Shown piece after piece: positions 11,671-24,752 of a stretch of DNA of 64,000 bases; within the stretch, counting starts at the first letter, position 1, and every line of letters begins with the position of its first letter. The position numbers and the translations under genes are program-made. Source of the stretch: Macrobrachium rosenbergii (lineage: Eukaryota > Arthropoda > Malacostraca > Decapoda > Palaemonidae). The stretch covers positions 80,955,163-81,019,162 of the forward strand of contig NC_089795.1 of the NCBI RefSeq assembly GCF_040412425.1, given 5' to 3'. Under the pieces are notes generated by a model. That model was not told the origin of the DNA and did not search any database. It saw nothing but the letters and a program-made list of their open reading frames with translations.

Positions 11671-13760
11671 AAACATATATATGTACTGTATGTGTGTACA
11701 TGTTACATGTATATGAGATAACCCTAGGTGCACCTCCAATGAAAGATTTCTAGATCCGCCACTGTTTGGGAGTGTAATCATCATGGCCTGTGCGGTGGGA
11801 AAACTGTGTATTTCATACAAGGGCTGAAATAGATTCTAAGATACCATTACTTCACATTTCGGAGAACAGCCCCTTCTCTGCTACAAGGAAATCAGTTAAT
11901 TATTCTCAACTGTTTTCCTTCTTTGATGCAGTGGTTCTGCCTCCTCACATTTCTCTTTAATCCCTCTCCCTTCTTATTTGTGCGCCTGGACTTCATGGGG
12001 CAATTAGTTGCCAGTCCTGTAGATCTCGGCAGTTATTAAGAAAATATAAAAAATGGGAGCGTTTTGTTAAATCAACAACCAACATTGTACTCGTACTGAA
12101 AGACATCTTGTGGGGACAAAGTAACTGCTGTTTAAATCCTGGGTACATTCCATTTTCCCTTTTTTGTGTAGTGTGTGTGTGCGTGTGTTTGTTTGTTTGT
12201 TGTGTACGTTTGCGCGCATACGCGTAAAACAACGATCTAAGGCAGCTTCGCTTCTCTATTGGTCATCTAACTTTGACGAAAATTATATGGAATATTTTTT
12301 CCTTTTGGAACCGAACGAGATTCCTGTAGTAATTTTAAGTCTCCTTATTTCTTTTCTGCGTAAAACCAGCGGTGATTAATTATTAAGGGAGTTGTACGAT
12401 ACTTGACAATTAAATATAGAACCGCAAATAAGTTCACGAGTCAGCGCAGGGAATGCCTTTCATGTTTATACTAGAATGTTTTTTTTCGGGTTTGAAGCTA
12501 AATGTCTAGTACTACGTTTTCATTTGCAACCTTCAAGTATCTCCTTGCTTTATGTAAAATTTGGAGGTGAGACTAATGTAGCTAACTTCCCTGCTTATGG
12601 TAGAAACTGAATCGTGAAGTTCGCAAAGTGCAAATATTCTCCGTTTTATATAATCTCGTATTTATCATATTGTTAATTCTTAAAAGACTGTCATTAGCAT
12701 CACGATATTCCATCTCCGAAGTTATTCCCGTTTTCCTCTCCTTCGATACTTCATCAAAAGACGCTCGGTATATCAGAAAAGCAAATATTTTCGGGGGATA
12801 AATCCTGATAAACATGAAAGAAAAGAATGGGAAGATAACATTTAAAGTTTACCTCGTCAGCGTCGTATCAATGCTTCAACAGAACTGTTACTGTACGCCC
12901 TCCACACCCACTTCATGCAAAGGGAAGACTGACTTGTTTGAGAAAACTTCCCTCACTGTTCGGACATTGTTGCAGCTTCTTCCCAGTTGGGTACTTGATA
13001 GTTACCAGCTTTGTCATTTTTTTTGTAACCGAATACGTATTTGTTTTTCTTTCGGTTCGAGTTCCACTATTGTCCCGTTTTCAAGTTCCTTTCTTGTCTT
13101 GGTATGTGATGCGGCTTATAGCTTAACCAGTTATATTGTAAATTCTTTAGAATGGTGGATTTGCTGGGCGATAATAAAGCACAATTAGTAGATGCATAAG
13201 CAATGATGGTTAGGAGTCTTTAAACTGATGTAAAGTAATACTGAATTGACAATTACTACATTCCTCGTTTCTCTTGTCGATATTCTTCACTGACCAAATC
13301 GTAAATGTTGTCAGATTGCAGAGCTTACAGCTATTTCATTTTGGTGGTACTTGAAGGCGAAGATTAATGTTGAGTAGGCTTAAGTTCAGTTAAGATGAAT
13401 TAAAGTCAGTTATCCAAGAGAGAGAGAGAGAGAGAGAAGTATGAAATCAGGAGTGGACAGAAGCTAGGGCTTGTCCAAAGAGAGTAAATAATGACAAACC
13501 CATTTAGCATTCATGACTCGCTTTTGTCGGGCGGGAAGGCGTTGAAATATTCGTCAAAAATGAGTAAGCTACTTTTTTTTTTTTTTAGTTCGGTGCTCCT
13601 AGCAATGTATATAATTTCTCTCTCCTCTACGTAACATTATCCCAAGTAAGTTTTCTTGTATGGTATTCGATCTCTTAAGTTTTATTATTCGCGAAACCTA
13701 AAGATGCTGAGTTAACTTCTATGGCTGATCTTTTTTAAGGATTTTCATTATTTTTTAAGC
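11670..13760. other. No gene seen
   Basis: Low-GC sequence with a TG run near 12168 and a short GA run near 13419. ORFs are short and lack plausible splice contexts. Confidence 0.4.
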
Positions 13761-13769
13761 ACATAATGA

Positions 13770-13985
13770 GATGAGATGCGAAGCAGCCATTCGGGTAAGT
13801 AGTGGATATGGCAGTAGCGTCGCTAAAAGACATGTAGGAGACCACGGCAATCATTGGGACGGGGCCTGATGAAGAAGGACCTGGGGCTGGGGGGAGTTAA
13901 GGCAGAAAAACCACAGGACCGAAGACTTTGGATAGAACCAATTTCACGTCAAACACCATAAGAGGGAAGCCAGGTGTAAACAGTT
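13770..13985 (+). pseudogene. Possible non-LTR retrotransposon remnant
   Basis: One frame near the end reads AEKPQDRRLWIEPISRQTP, which resembles the DR..W.. end of RTE-type ORF2 proteins. The rest is degraded and GC-richer than its surroundings. Confidence 0.3.
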
Positions 13986-14392
13986 CAGAGATTATGAATG
14001 ACCTCATTTTTGTTGTTTTTGTGTTTTAAGAAGTTTTGCTCAAAGAAGTTCTGCTCTCTTCCCTATGAACACGTTCATGATTCGTCAATTACAAAAAAAT
14101 TATTTTTTTTTTACTTCCATTGTGCATAATTTCCTTTCTTCCCTTCTGGAACTTCTTAACTAGAGTCTCCGTTTACTAGCTCTTTCTTTGTCATGCATTT
14201 GAATTAAGACTGAATATGCTGTATGATAGATATTTGTGATTTGCAGGAAATACAATATGTTTTACCAAATGAGATTACAGCATATTCCATTGGCCTTCTC
14301 TCTCTATCTTTCACACTCCACACACATACACGCACTGTTTTTTCTCTCTCATCAACTAATTATGTAGAAGCTGACACCTATGCTCTAATCTA

Positions 14393-14395
<3 letters not shown>

Positions 14396-14454
<59 letters not shown>

Positions 14455-14458
14455 ATAG
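14396..14458. repeat. (AT)n microsatellite
   Basis: About 30 AT units with one TA phase change. Confidence 0.95.
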
Positions 14459-14739
14459 ATTGTGTGTATTCTTTGTCAAACATAATAATGCTTCTCTTAC
14501 ATAATAATAACGATTTTGTGTAATTTGATTATTATATAATATTTTCCCCTTTACAAAAGATATCTATGGATTTTCCTCTTCATTGATGTTCGCCATGAAT
14601 GTATGTTTTTGACTGTAGCAAAATAAAGCAGACTTGATGGTGAATTGGCTTTTGTAGTTTACCCCTGTGTTCATTTTATATCCACTATTTCGCTTATTTT
14701 ACTGTTTTCTCTTAGTCTCGCCACTATTTTATGTAGCTG

Positions 14740-14741
<2 letters not shown>

Positions 14742-14829
<88 letters not shown>
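14742..14829. repeat. (AT)n microsatellite
   Basis: About 43 AT units with one AAT interruption, 280 bp from the preceding AT array. Confidence 0.95.
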
Positions 14830-16590
14830 AAGTCATACCTCATATATAAATGGTACTTATAAATCACTAATATAGATATTATATGTCTTTGCCTACCTCA
14901 GGATTGTTTTCACTAATGGATATTTCTGTCTTTCATACTTTCATACCCACAGAAACCCAGTCTCAAGGATGCATTGAGCACTCTGCTTCTATAAGGAAGA
15001 CCCTTTGGACCCAGTAAAATCTATGTAGTACGTGATGAACGTTCTTTTTAAATGACATGCAATGTAACTGGACAAAATGTGATACCACCCAACGACCCTA
15101 ATTACGTGTTTACGTCTGTGACGTCAAAGACTGCGTGTAAAAGGGAGAGTTAGTATAAGATAAGGCTGATTTTTGTGTCGGTGATTTTATCATCAATTTC
15201 GCGGTCATTTTAGTACGGAAAATTAGTGAGATATAGAAAAATAATATATAATAAATATTGGACGATATTTGAGAGTTTATTTTTTTTTCGAGAAGGAGGA
15301 AAAAGAGAATGGTCCCTGGCATCATCAACCTTGGCTGTTTCGTGGAACATGTCCGATGCTCGTAGCGGGATAAATTCTCGACGTTTTTCTCGCAGGATTG
15401 TGATATGATGAGTTAAAGGTCGTGAAAGATCAACTTACTGATACAGGGAAAGGGCTGACGAAGAAGTGCTGATCAGATCAAAGCTCTGAAGTAAGAGTAA
15501 AGTAACGCCCGCAACTCTTTTACGTGTGAGCCTGCGTTAGGTCAGGGCACGGAGGCTATTCTGAGCTACGTATTTTCCTTTATTTTATTTTAGGCAATAA
15601 ATGGCCAGTTTTTCATCTGTGACGGGAAAGTCGCCCAGTTTGTTTGTCCTTTAATAAAATGAAGCTAAGTTATCCCAAGTCTGTGCCATTCTCGTCTTTT
15701 AGGCCGTACCTCACCTTAGGCAATCCTGAAGATTTCACCTTGACCTGCGTATCACTGTTCACCTGCCCTACGTTGATTAAGCCGAGATCTTAGTATGCTC
15801 CATTTTGTCCATGATTTTCCCTGGGTTGTAGGTTAATAGGCCAGCCGTACCATATGGCGAATACCCAATGCCATAGTTTTCTTATTCCTCAAGGTCTCCT
15901 AGGTGACAGTTCCTTCAATTGAGTGCAAAATCCTTGGTAGCCTAACAGGAATTAACTGTTTTCAAATTAGGGATGTTAATAATTGCAAAATAGTAAGAAT
16001 AATTATTACTTAGCTCTTTGAAGGCCCACCTCCCTCATTGTTCAGTTTCTTTAGGCTAATGTGTTCTTTATGGGGAAGCAGCTAATTAGATCATCTTTTC
16101 AAATTGTTAGGCTATTTGGCTCTTTGAAGGACTCTTCCCTCCCTAGTGATCAGTTTCTGTACTGTGTTCATTGTGAGGAAGCAGTTACTTTAGGTCACGT
16201 AATGAAACAAATTTATGCTACCATTAAAATATGGAACGGAATATAGGTTTATATTACCTTATGTTTACTTTGACAGAGAAACAAGCAGATTTTACTTACC
16301 AGTTCTCCACACCGTGTTGGGCACATCATTAAGTTACAATAATTTATGGATACAAATTTCACATATGTTTCTTGATGTCGAGATGTGATTTACTGCATTG
16401 TGGCTCAACTCAACACCAAGAAAACATATCAAGAAAACACATGTACAATACACATTTCCAGAGAAAAATCCCTTCTTATATATGACTGATACTCATGATC
16501 CTTAGTCCATGAGTATTAAGAAATAATTAAAAATGATAATCAAGCAATGCTCAAATATAATTGTCCCTCTGCATATGATCACAAGTTGGA
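14830..16590. other. No gene seen
   Basis: No conserved peptide or repeat recognised. A moderately GC-rich patch at 15480-15720 has no clear exon. Confidence 0.35.
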
Positions 16591-16599
16591 TGGCTTCAG

Positions 16600-17165
16600 T
16601 AAGTGCAAATCATCTCTTCCTGATCATCTCACGCACAGGTGGCTGCATGATTAAAATAACTCGAGATATGAGGCGTAGGAAATTGTTGCTGTTCAAGTAA
16701 GAGCCTGAACTCAGAACACTTGCAGTATAGGGGGAGATCTCAAAAGAGTTGAAAGCAGGAGATGAGAGAGTAGTTAGAAACAAGAGTAGCTGTAGCATGG
16801 GTGAATTAGAGAGATTGTCATACCATAAGTAAATAAGAATGGTCCATTGGTATAGAACAGACAGTATGAGTGAACAAGGCTTCTACTCTTCTGTGCAGCA
16901 GAAATGTGGGCACTGACAGGGAAATTGGAGGAGTCTGATAAAGTGTAACCATAGAATGCCAAGATTTACTGCTGGAGTATAGAAGGAAAATTGTGTTATG
17001 ATCAGGAGAGCAGTTTATATGCCTAAGGAATTAGCAGCAAGTCATATGGAAGTGGGATAGATGAAGACTTAACCTGAAGAGAGTTCAGGCAGGAAGATCA
17101 TAGGACGGAGAAGAGTGGAGAGAACTCATTTTGCTTCTAACCTAAGTAAGGGAAAAGGTGGCACA
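16600..17165 (+). pseudogene. Degraded non-LTR retrotransposon (RTE-like) fragment
   Basis: Broken frames read AAEMWALTGKLEESDKV, comparable to the GAE(T/C)WALTKKEE motif after the reverse transcriptase core. Further on, EDHRTEKSGENSFCF lies where a DR..W.. motif is expected. Multiple stops make it a relic. Confidence 0.45.
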
Positions 17166-17169
17166 ACCG

Positions 17170-20100
17170 TTTGTCATGATAATGATGAAATCCCATTACT
17201 AGGAATTGATATTTTGGTTGTGCAGTCTATTGCATACATGACCTCTACACCCCTTCCTGAGCTAGTTGTATAAATAGTAATTCTATAGAATTACTACACA
17301 TGGCCTATTACCTTGGAAATTGAGTTTTTTTATACTTTGAGTGTTGCCGATGAGGAGGTGGCGGTACTGTGTATTAGTGGTCAATTTTTATTAACCTATC
17401 TCTATCCAACAAGATGGGGAACCCTATGGGAACGCAGAGTTTTGGGTGAGGTAAAACACAGGGAGAGAGAACAGATTGTTATGCTGGCCACCCTGGAACG
17501 GTTCCATGCATGCTTAAGGCATTTGGGAGTCATATGTTCAAGAAGGGATCAGCTAAGGGAAGGGGAGGGGCCAGGTGAAGGAAACCTATTATAAAAGGAA
17601 CTATACTAACCTAACTTACGTGTTACTTAGCCGGGGGTTCTGTCCCCCAGACCCTCCAGTGAGATCACTCTCGATCCCTCCCTATCCCCACTTTTCCTCA
17701 GTTTGAAGTTCATATTGCAACCTAATTGGCTGGATATTTAATCTATGTGACTGTGTTCCACCTCTCCCCCCATTTCCCTCAATCAGCCGCTCCGCTTTTT
17801 ACCAAAAGTTTCCCTATAACACTGCGCATGTGCGATAGCATTCTAGGGTGGCCAGCGTACATTAACATATCAGCTCAATCTCTCCCCCTGGTCTACCCTG
17901 TCCAAAACCCTGCATTCCCAAGGGGTCCCCTACCTTGTTGGATAAAGTTCAGAGCTTAATTACAGGTTAATTACAGTCGACCTCCAAAAAAATACAGTAA
18001 ATTCTTGATAAGCAACCAAAATACTATACAAAAGTCAAATTCCAGGTTAATTATAGAAGGCAAGTTATGCATTACTGTTTAAACATGTTTCTGTGGAATT
18101 TCGCTAAACCAGAATAAAGTAAAAATTTTGTTAACTCGCAAATTAAGAATTTGGTGTTGACAAGATATTTCATATAACAGACCACTTTTGACAGTTATCC
18201 TAACCAGTACAAACAGTGCACTATTTATAGCCTATCGCGTCTTGGTATTTACTTTATAAACAGAAGTTGATTGCAATCATACGGCTGGTAGGATAGTAGC
18301 CTATGTTATACACTGGAGGCCCAGGTAATTTTGGTGGAGAATTACTATATAGACATAACTGTGCTGACAGAATAGGCTAATTATGCAAAACTATGACATT
18401 GGGAAGAGAATTAGTATCCTTCCTGAACAGGTGTGAAAGAAACTTTTGGTAGCTTAGGGTGGGCTGACAAAATTAATATTTACCAGAAGCATGCATCTTG
18501 AATTTTTTGCCAGATACATGAGCCAAATTATTTGTTGTCTGCTTGGCTTATCTTGTGTTTTGTGCAGTTTTAACCATTATGATTGGAGCTACCCTCAGTT
18601 TTGTTTCTCTTACCCCATTGTCTAGCCAAACAGTGCATGGGAATGTCATTGAAGAGCTAACGTTTCTGAATTGGGAAAATACAAACTATTGAAAGTATGA
18701 ACATGATTGTGAAATGTTAAAAGAAATCGCAAGAAAAGCACTGGAAAAATAAGTTGATTCATGTCAAGAAAACTTGGCAGTGTTAATAAGAAGGGTGCAC
18801 AACAATCTAATGTGCCGACTCCTACCCAGTGGTGAGTGCACCCGAGGCTGTATTCACTTTCAGGTTTTGTGAATGGTGGTTGCAGAAAACTTGAACTGCA
18901 GACATAGAAAACATACAGATAACTCCTACATCAATGTAGAAATGGTAGATATCTTGCTTATTACCTATTGCACCATATATATCCTAATAAAAAAACTGCT
19001 GCCTATAGGTGCTATTAGATTCAGTTTTTTAGCAAAGTAACATTAACATGGCTTTTTGCAGCTATGTATAGTTTGGTATTGATGTTTTTTTACTGTAAGT
19101 TATTTGGGGCAAATCATAAATTTTTTTGTTATCTCTTCAGTAGTTCTTGACCAGTAATGAAACCAGTGTGTGGAATGTTTTTTTTTTGGGGGGGGACAGG
19201 GAAAAACTAGAATGAAAAGTTAGAGCCAAGAACACTGGTGAAATGTACTCAAAGCACAAGAGATACTTTGTGGAAAAATACAGGCTTCATGTCATTACTA
19301 GAAAGGAAAATGTTACTGTGGTAAAAGGATACATCCCAATATAGCCTAGGATGTGCCATCCTACTTTTAGGATGGCAAATCCTAGGCAGGTTACAAATGT
19401 ACCATGAAAGTTATGCATCCCAACCAAACCTATGATCCAGTATCTTGACTTGAGGAGGTTCTCCCCACCACCCCACACAGCATTGGAAGGTAGAAATTTC
19501 AATTTTTTGTCATTTTTCGACTTCATCCCCATGGATCCATAATTTTAGAAGACACCTTTTGTACAGACAATCCTACTGGTAACCTCTGGTGTTCATATCT
19601 GGTTTCACAACTTTGGAAAATGTCTTCTCACGTACTTAAGGAAAACAGTAACATAAGTCTGTCAGGTAAAAGCCTTAACCTTCTTAATTGTGAAAAGTGG
19701 TTACCAGTTGCCCCACTAGTTCATAGAAAGAACGAACAGTTAGTTTGCATGCCACTTTGTCAAGCAGTAAACTATATTGTTGAGAAAGTCTTTGATTCAG
19801 GGAAAATAGGAATACTGTACATTGACCATATTGTACTAAAGTTTAAAATACACAAGACAGAAAGGAGAAATGAAATCTTTATTTTCCTCCAACTGTGGAA
19901 ATATCTGGTGTACAACCACTGATGGTGATGATGTCTCTCCCTTGGCTGAAATCACCTTAATTTAGGATGCTATTTTGACACAACTTTAATTCTTGTTGAT
20001 TTTTCCATATTTTTACCACTGTTTTCATACAATAACTACTAATTCTTGTTTATTTTTTCATACTTATAACAATTATACTACCATTGATACAGTTTTACAG

Positions 20101-20285
20101 GGACAAAACCTGTCACATAGCACTCCTTATGCACTTCCATGAATCTTTTTGTATTTTTACTGGCATCATTTATCACTTGTAATATCATAAAATTGTTGTT
20201 GCTAATTCTGTTACATTCCAAAGATATAACCATTTCTTTAGAGAAGATGAAGGACGTCTGGATGACTTGATGGTTGTCATTTCAG
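17170..20285. other. Upstream region of Smg5; first exon not located
   Basis: A first exon of Smg5 should lie here or further left. The GC-richer stretch 17500-17940 contains CTGCGCATGTGCGA (17820-17833), similar to the NRF-1 palindrome found in housekeeping promoters, so it is a promoter candidate. No exon with a SMG5-like N-terminus was found. A 44-nt hairpin lies at 19344-19387. Confidence 0.3.
19344..19387. repeat. 20-bp inverted repeat with 4-nt loop
   Basis: Left arm GCCTAGGATGTGCCATCCTA, loop CTTT, right arm TAGGATGGCAAATCCTAGGC; 19 of 20 positions pair. Function unknown. Confidence 0.85.
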
Positions 20286-20508
20286 GCAGGTGAGTGAGTG
20301 TGTTTGTCGTGCAAATGCAGCTCTTGGGGAAGCAGGGGCAGTTGGAGCCTTATTTTCAGCTCAGGCTGTTGGTGTACGGGCCAGGTTGAGAGATGCATGC
20401 CAACGTGTCATCTTATTGGCACCAGGTAGTCAAGCACGTCGCATGGAAGAGATACTGTGGCGCAAGGTTTACTATGAGCCATTAGCTTCGGCAAAGAAAA
20501 TGAGAAAG
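20286..20508 (+). CDS. Smg5: Smg5 first visible coding exon
   Basis: Open in the frame of 20287 and ends in phase 0 at AAG|gtaaat. It carries VRARLRDACQRVILLAP and EEILWRKVYYEPLASAKK, the EST1-type helix before the UPF1-binding pocket. The acceptor is ambiguous: TTTCAG ends at 20285, GGCAG ends at 20289 and ATGCAG ends at 20320. The stretch CAG|GTGAGT at 20287-20295 also looks like a perfect donor. There is no initiator Met, so coding begins upstream. Confidence 0.8.
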
Positions 20509-23500
20509 GTAAATTTAATTTCTATATGGTATTTGCTGCACACATTGATTAAATGTTAGAAATATTTACAAGCATTCCAGTAGAACATCTCATTTGCATT
20601 TGGTAGTTTTTTGGCCTTCATTTTATACTGTTTGGTTAACCTTGTTTCTCACTTAAAAAATGTTAATTGTGAAAATGTTTGGCTTGGGAAAATGTTTAAA
20701 TTTTGTGGCAGTTGGTTCCATTTTTTACTCAAACATTATTGGTTTGAAGATGTAATTGTCGGTTGACAGATAACTTTAATATAGCATACTGCAGTATTAA
20801 GTTGCATTGGAAAGAAAAGATTATTAAAGTAACGTAGCTTGAGCAATACCAAATTTTTTACTACCATTACCAAATCATTCACCATTTTTTCTGGAATACA
20901 AGAATATGGAACAATGCTCAATGTATTTGCTGATTTATGCATAGGTTCTTTACTTAAAATTGTTGAAACCTTTTCAATATACAGGGTACTACATGGTCAA
21001 GTAGTGAAGCATGCTGGGTATCCAACCACCTATGGTCAGGAGTAGCATATTATCATCAGTTGCTACATTCTGTAGTGCAATCCAGTGTCTGTCATTCCCA
21101 GTTGGCAGATTTGCTTCCCTATCCAAGTAAGAAAAGACTTGTGTATTTTGTTGCTTTGTATCAGGGTTTTAATTTTTATGTTGATCAATAGGCAGACCCT
21201 GGGTTACGTCAGACTCGGGTTACATCATTCCGAGTTAACGTCGCTAGTCAGATATATTCATAAAAAATTGGTTCTGGGTTACAGTGGATATTCCGAGGTT
21301 ATGTCGTCGTCTTACACTGTGACAGAACAGTAAAAGCACATACAGTTACAATGTAAAGTAAGAATTTGTGTTTTTTTTTTTTTTTTTGCACACCACATCA
21401 TAATGCATAATGCAAGTAAAATACTGTACAGGACACCCAGAGGATTAAAGGTAAGGCATTTCTCATTTTTATACATTTTTTTGCGACATTCCAGGTTACG
21501 TCATTGTGCGGGTTACAGCATGGCATCAGAACGAAACCCGTGACGTAACCTTGGGACAGCCTTTATCTTGTTGTAGAGATTATATCTTTCATGACAGAGG
21601 GTGTGAATATTTCAGCAGGTAGGGAACCAATTTAAAAAACCATCGGAATTTGAAACAAGTTTCACAGTAACTCCAAAAATTCAAATAAGATAAATTAATA
21701 TTCGCTACTGTTTATTGAAAAAACGCAGAAAGAATCATTGTTAAAAACTGATAAGACAAAGGAATATGTTTCATTAATTAAGTAGCATTCAAAATTTCTT
21801 AAACTTAGGACTAAAGTAAAAGACATCTGGTAAAAGGTAGCACCTCAGAAGTTGGGTGCTGACATACTGTGAAATACATTGCATGTACTGGCTTGGGAAC
21901 ACAGAAAATGCAGTGGTAGAAGATACTTCACGAAGTAAGGCATGAAGGAGGTTGCCTGTGGAAGTACATATGTTTCTTTGGGAAAAGGGAAGCACCACTG
22001 TGAGCAGTTTTGTTTAAAAGAAAAAGTTACTGAATGATACTGACATGCAAACTAGTAAATGTTATTGTAAAAATAATGCATGGGTCATTAATTCAGTAGT
22101 GTGTAAATTTAGAATGCTTTATGAACAGTACCTGGAATGCCTTTCTTATTAGGAAATTGATTTTTGTTGTAAAGTGAGTAGAGTTAAAGGTAGCAAGTGT
22201 TGTCGATTATTCTGACTGTATATATTTGAGAATGGGAAAAAAATTCTTGAATTTACTGTAGTTCAGTCTCATATACCATTTTTAATTGATTTGGATTGAA
22301 GATGGTTAGTTACTTTATTTTGCTTTAGATGATTGCTAAAATTGCAGTAAGATTTGAATCTTCTGCATATACTGTATTATATATCTTGAACCCCAACATT
22401 CATGCCAGTGGTGAAGATGAAAAATAAAATTGAGCACTTCATTTGGAATACCAGGTGTGATAGATCTGTTAATGACAATGACACCATTAACAACTCAACT
22501 GCATCAGCAGGAAGAAATTTGAATACTGACTATTCCATTATGGATGTATACAATTTAGTGACCACTGTACTCTACTTTTATTTACTGAATATTTAGAAAG
22601 AATTTTACCCTCCCTAATCCTGTTATTATTACTGTGATATTAATATTATTATTATTACAGTATATTAAAAATTTAATGACCAGAGTCATATTCTTAAGAC
22701 ACTGATTGAGCAGGATCAAATAATTTCTTTAATGTGAGAGAAAAAAAAATTGACTAAGACAAGTTGATGATTTTGGACTGCTAGGTGAGAAAAGATCAGA
22801 AGAATGGATGAGAAGTGAACAGTTGCTGTTAAGAACCTCTAGTACAGTAATGTCTATTTTTCTCAGCAGTTTACAAGTACAGTAGTTTGTGGTTTTGAAA
22901 GTTTTCTATAAGTATCAATTTCTCAGAAAGCTAAATAAAATAAATTTTTCCATTCCGTGGATCTTATTGTAATTTATTTGATTAATTTGTTCATTCTCTA
23001 GGTGAAGATGACAATACAAAGATATCAGGTAGCAGTGAGAGTGGTGGAGAGTCCCTGCATAGATGTCTGACGTGCTTGGGAGATCTCACTCGTTACATGT
23101 TAGATTTACCTTCTTCACCACCTCATTCGCTGTCTGTACGCTATTATCTTCAGGTTAGTATTCACAGATCAGTTTGTTCAGTCTGCTGATATCAGTTTGA
23201 GAAGGCTTTCCCCTGAAAAGATTGTTAGTTAAAGTTTGGTGTTTAATATTGAAAACCAAGATGCTCTAAACTTACAGGACTAATTAGATGTATTTACCTT
23301 AGGCTCTCCATTACCAACCAGACAGTGGACTAACGCACAGTAATTTAGCAACTGTTTACTCAACAAATGATCAGCCTCTGCTTGCAGTTGCACATTATCT
23401 TCGAGCGTGAGTATTACATAAGAATTTCTCTTTAAGGTGGCATATTTATCTTTTATTTATTTTCCTAGAGTAATCTAGAGAATGTGTTAATGAGTTTCAG

Positions 23501-24718
23501 AATTTTTTTTACTTCCAAATGCTCTCTTGAGTGAGTTTAAAAAAATAAGCTTTGAATTTTAAGTAAGATAGGAGTCAAAATGCTCAAGATATCAGGAATG
23601 CTACTTAACCTGTTAAAGCGTCTACTGTAATATCGTTTACTGCGATCTACTCGTGGCGCCTTCAGCGAGATAATACGTTCAGGACTAACTCTGCTTTTCA
23701 AGCTGTCAGCCCCGTAATATCGTTTACTTGTATCGAAAATGTTGGAACATCATTTGGTAACACTCTCAGAACACGTAACCTGTAATTGATTGACTTATTT
23801 CCTCCCTGTAGCTCTTTTCAATTGGTAACTTGATGCCTAGATGACTATTTTTTCAATGCGGCAGGGCGTTTTCAGAACAACACGGTTTTGATGCCGTTCT
23901 CAATGAATGTCACAAAGGGAGCGTATGTCTTCCAGGTGAGATAAATCAAATCCTAGGCAGAGGGTGTCTGATACTGAACATATTTGATGATGAGCTCTAG
24001 TTCTGATCCTCCGCGGTAGGGATATTGAAGAAACAAACTTTCTTCCAATAGCGAGTGAAGATGACTTTCTCATTGCGGGTGACTGGACTCCGAGAGAGAG
24101 ATCCCTTTACTTTTGTTGCTGATCGGCCAAATTTTCAGTTGAGGATAAAGAAAATCCATTAAATTTTTGAGAAATAATTTGATGAAATCATTGATTCTAA
24201 ATGAAAAGAAACAAACAGATTTGCAAATCAGTTTCTAGATGAAATGTTGACATTTGTCTCCACAATCACGAGTACATAGATGGATTGTGTGTAGCCCCCT
24301 GCTTTAGAGATTGGCATACGAAGGAATAATAGTGCATGTATGTACGGCACTTTTCATTCAGTATTTTGTAGTCTTATGAAATAAAATAATAGTAGTAGTA
24401 ATAGTTTTTATCTATCATTTAATAAAATTCCCTCTTAACTTCAGATATGAATTATAAGCATAAAAATCAATATTAACTTTTGAAAAAAACTATCATCAGT
24501 GATATGGCGCTAATTGCAGAAAAAGCGTGGATACGTTGCGTTTGCGGCTCATCCGGGGCGCTTAACAGGTTAGGGGATCGCTGATGCCATAAGGCCCCAT
24601 TATAAAGTAAGTACTTGTTGCTACCGTATGATTGAAGGAATTTGCTTCAAATTTTTACCACTTATTCTACAATTAATAATGAAAATTCTCGTGGGGAAAT
24701 TTAGAAATTCTACCTCTT

Positions 24719-24752
<34 letters not shown>

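Noticed and set aside
11359..11820. 153-codon minus-strand ORF running through an AT microsatellite
   Set aside because: Its length comes from the Ile/Tyr repeat of the AT array; the flanks show no conserved peptide or splice sites.
13040..13070. GGTTCGAGTTCC, similar to a tRNA B box
   Set aside because: No matching A box, cloverleaf or acceptor stem could be formed around it.
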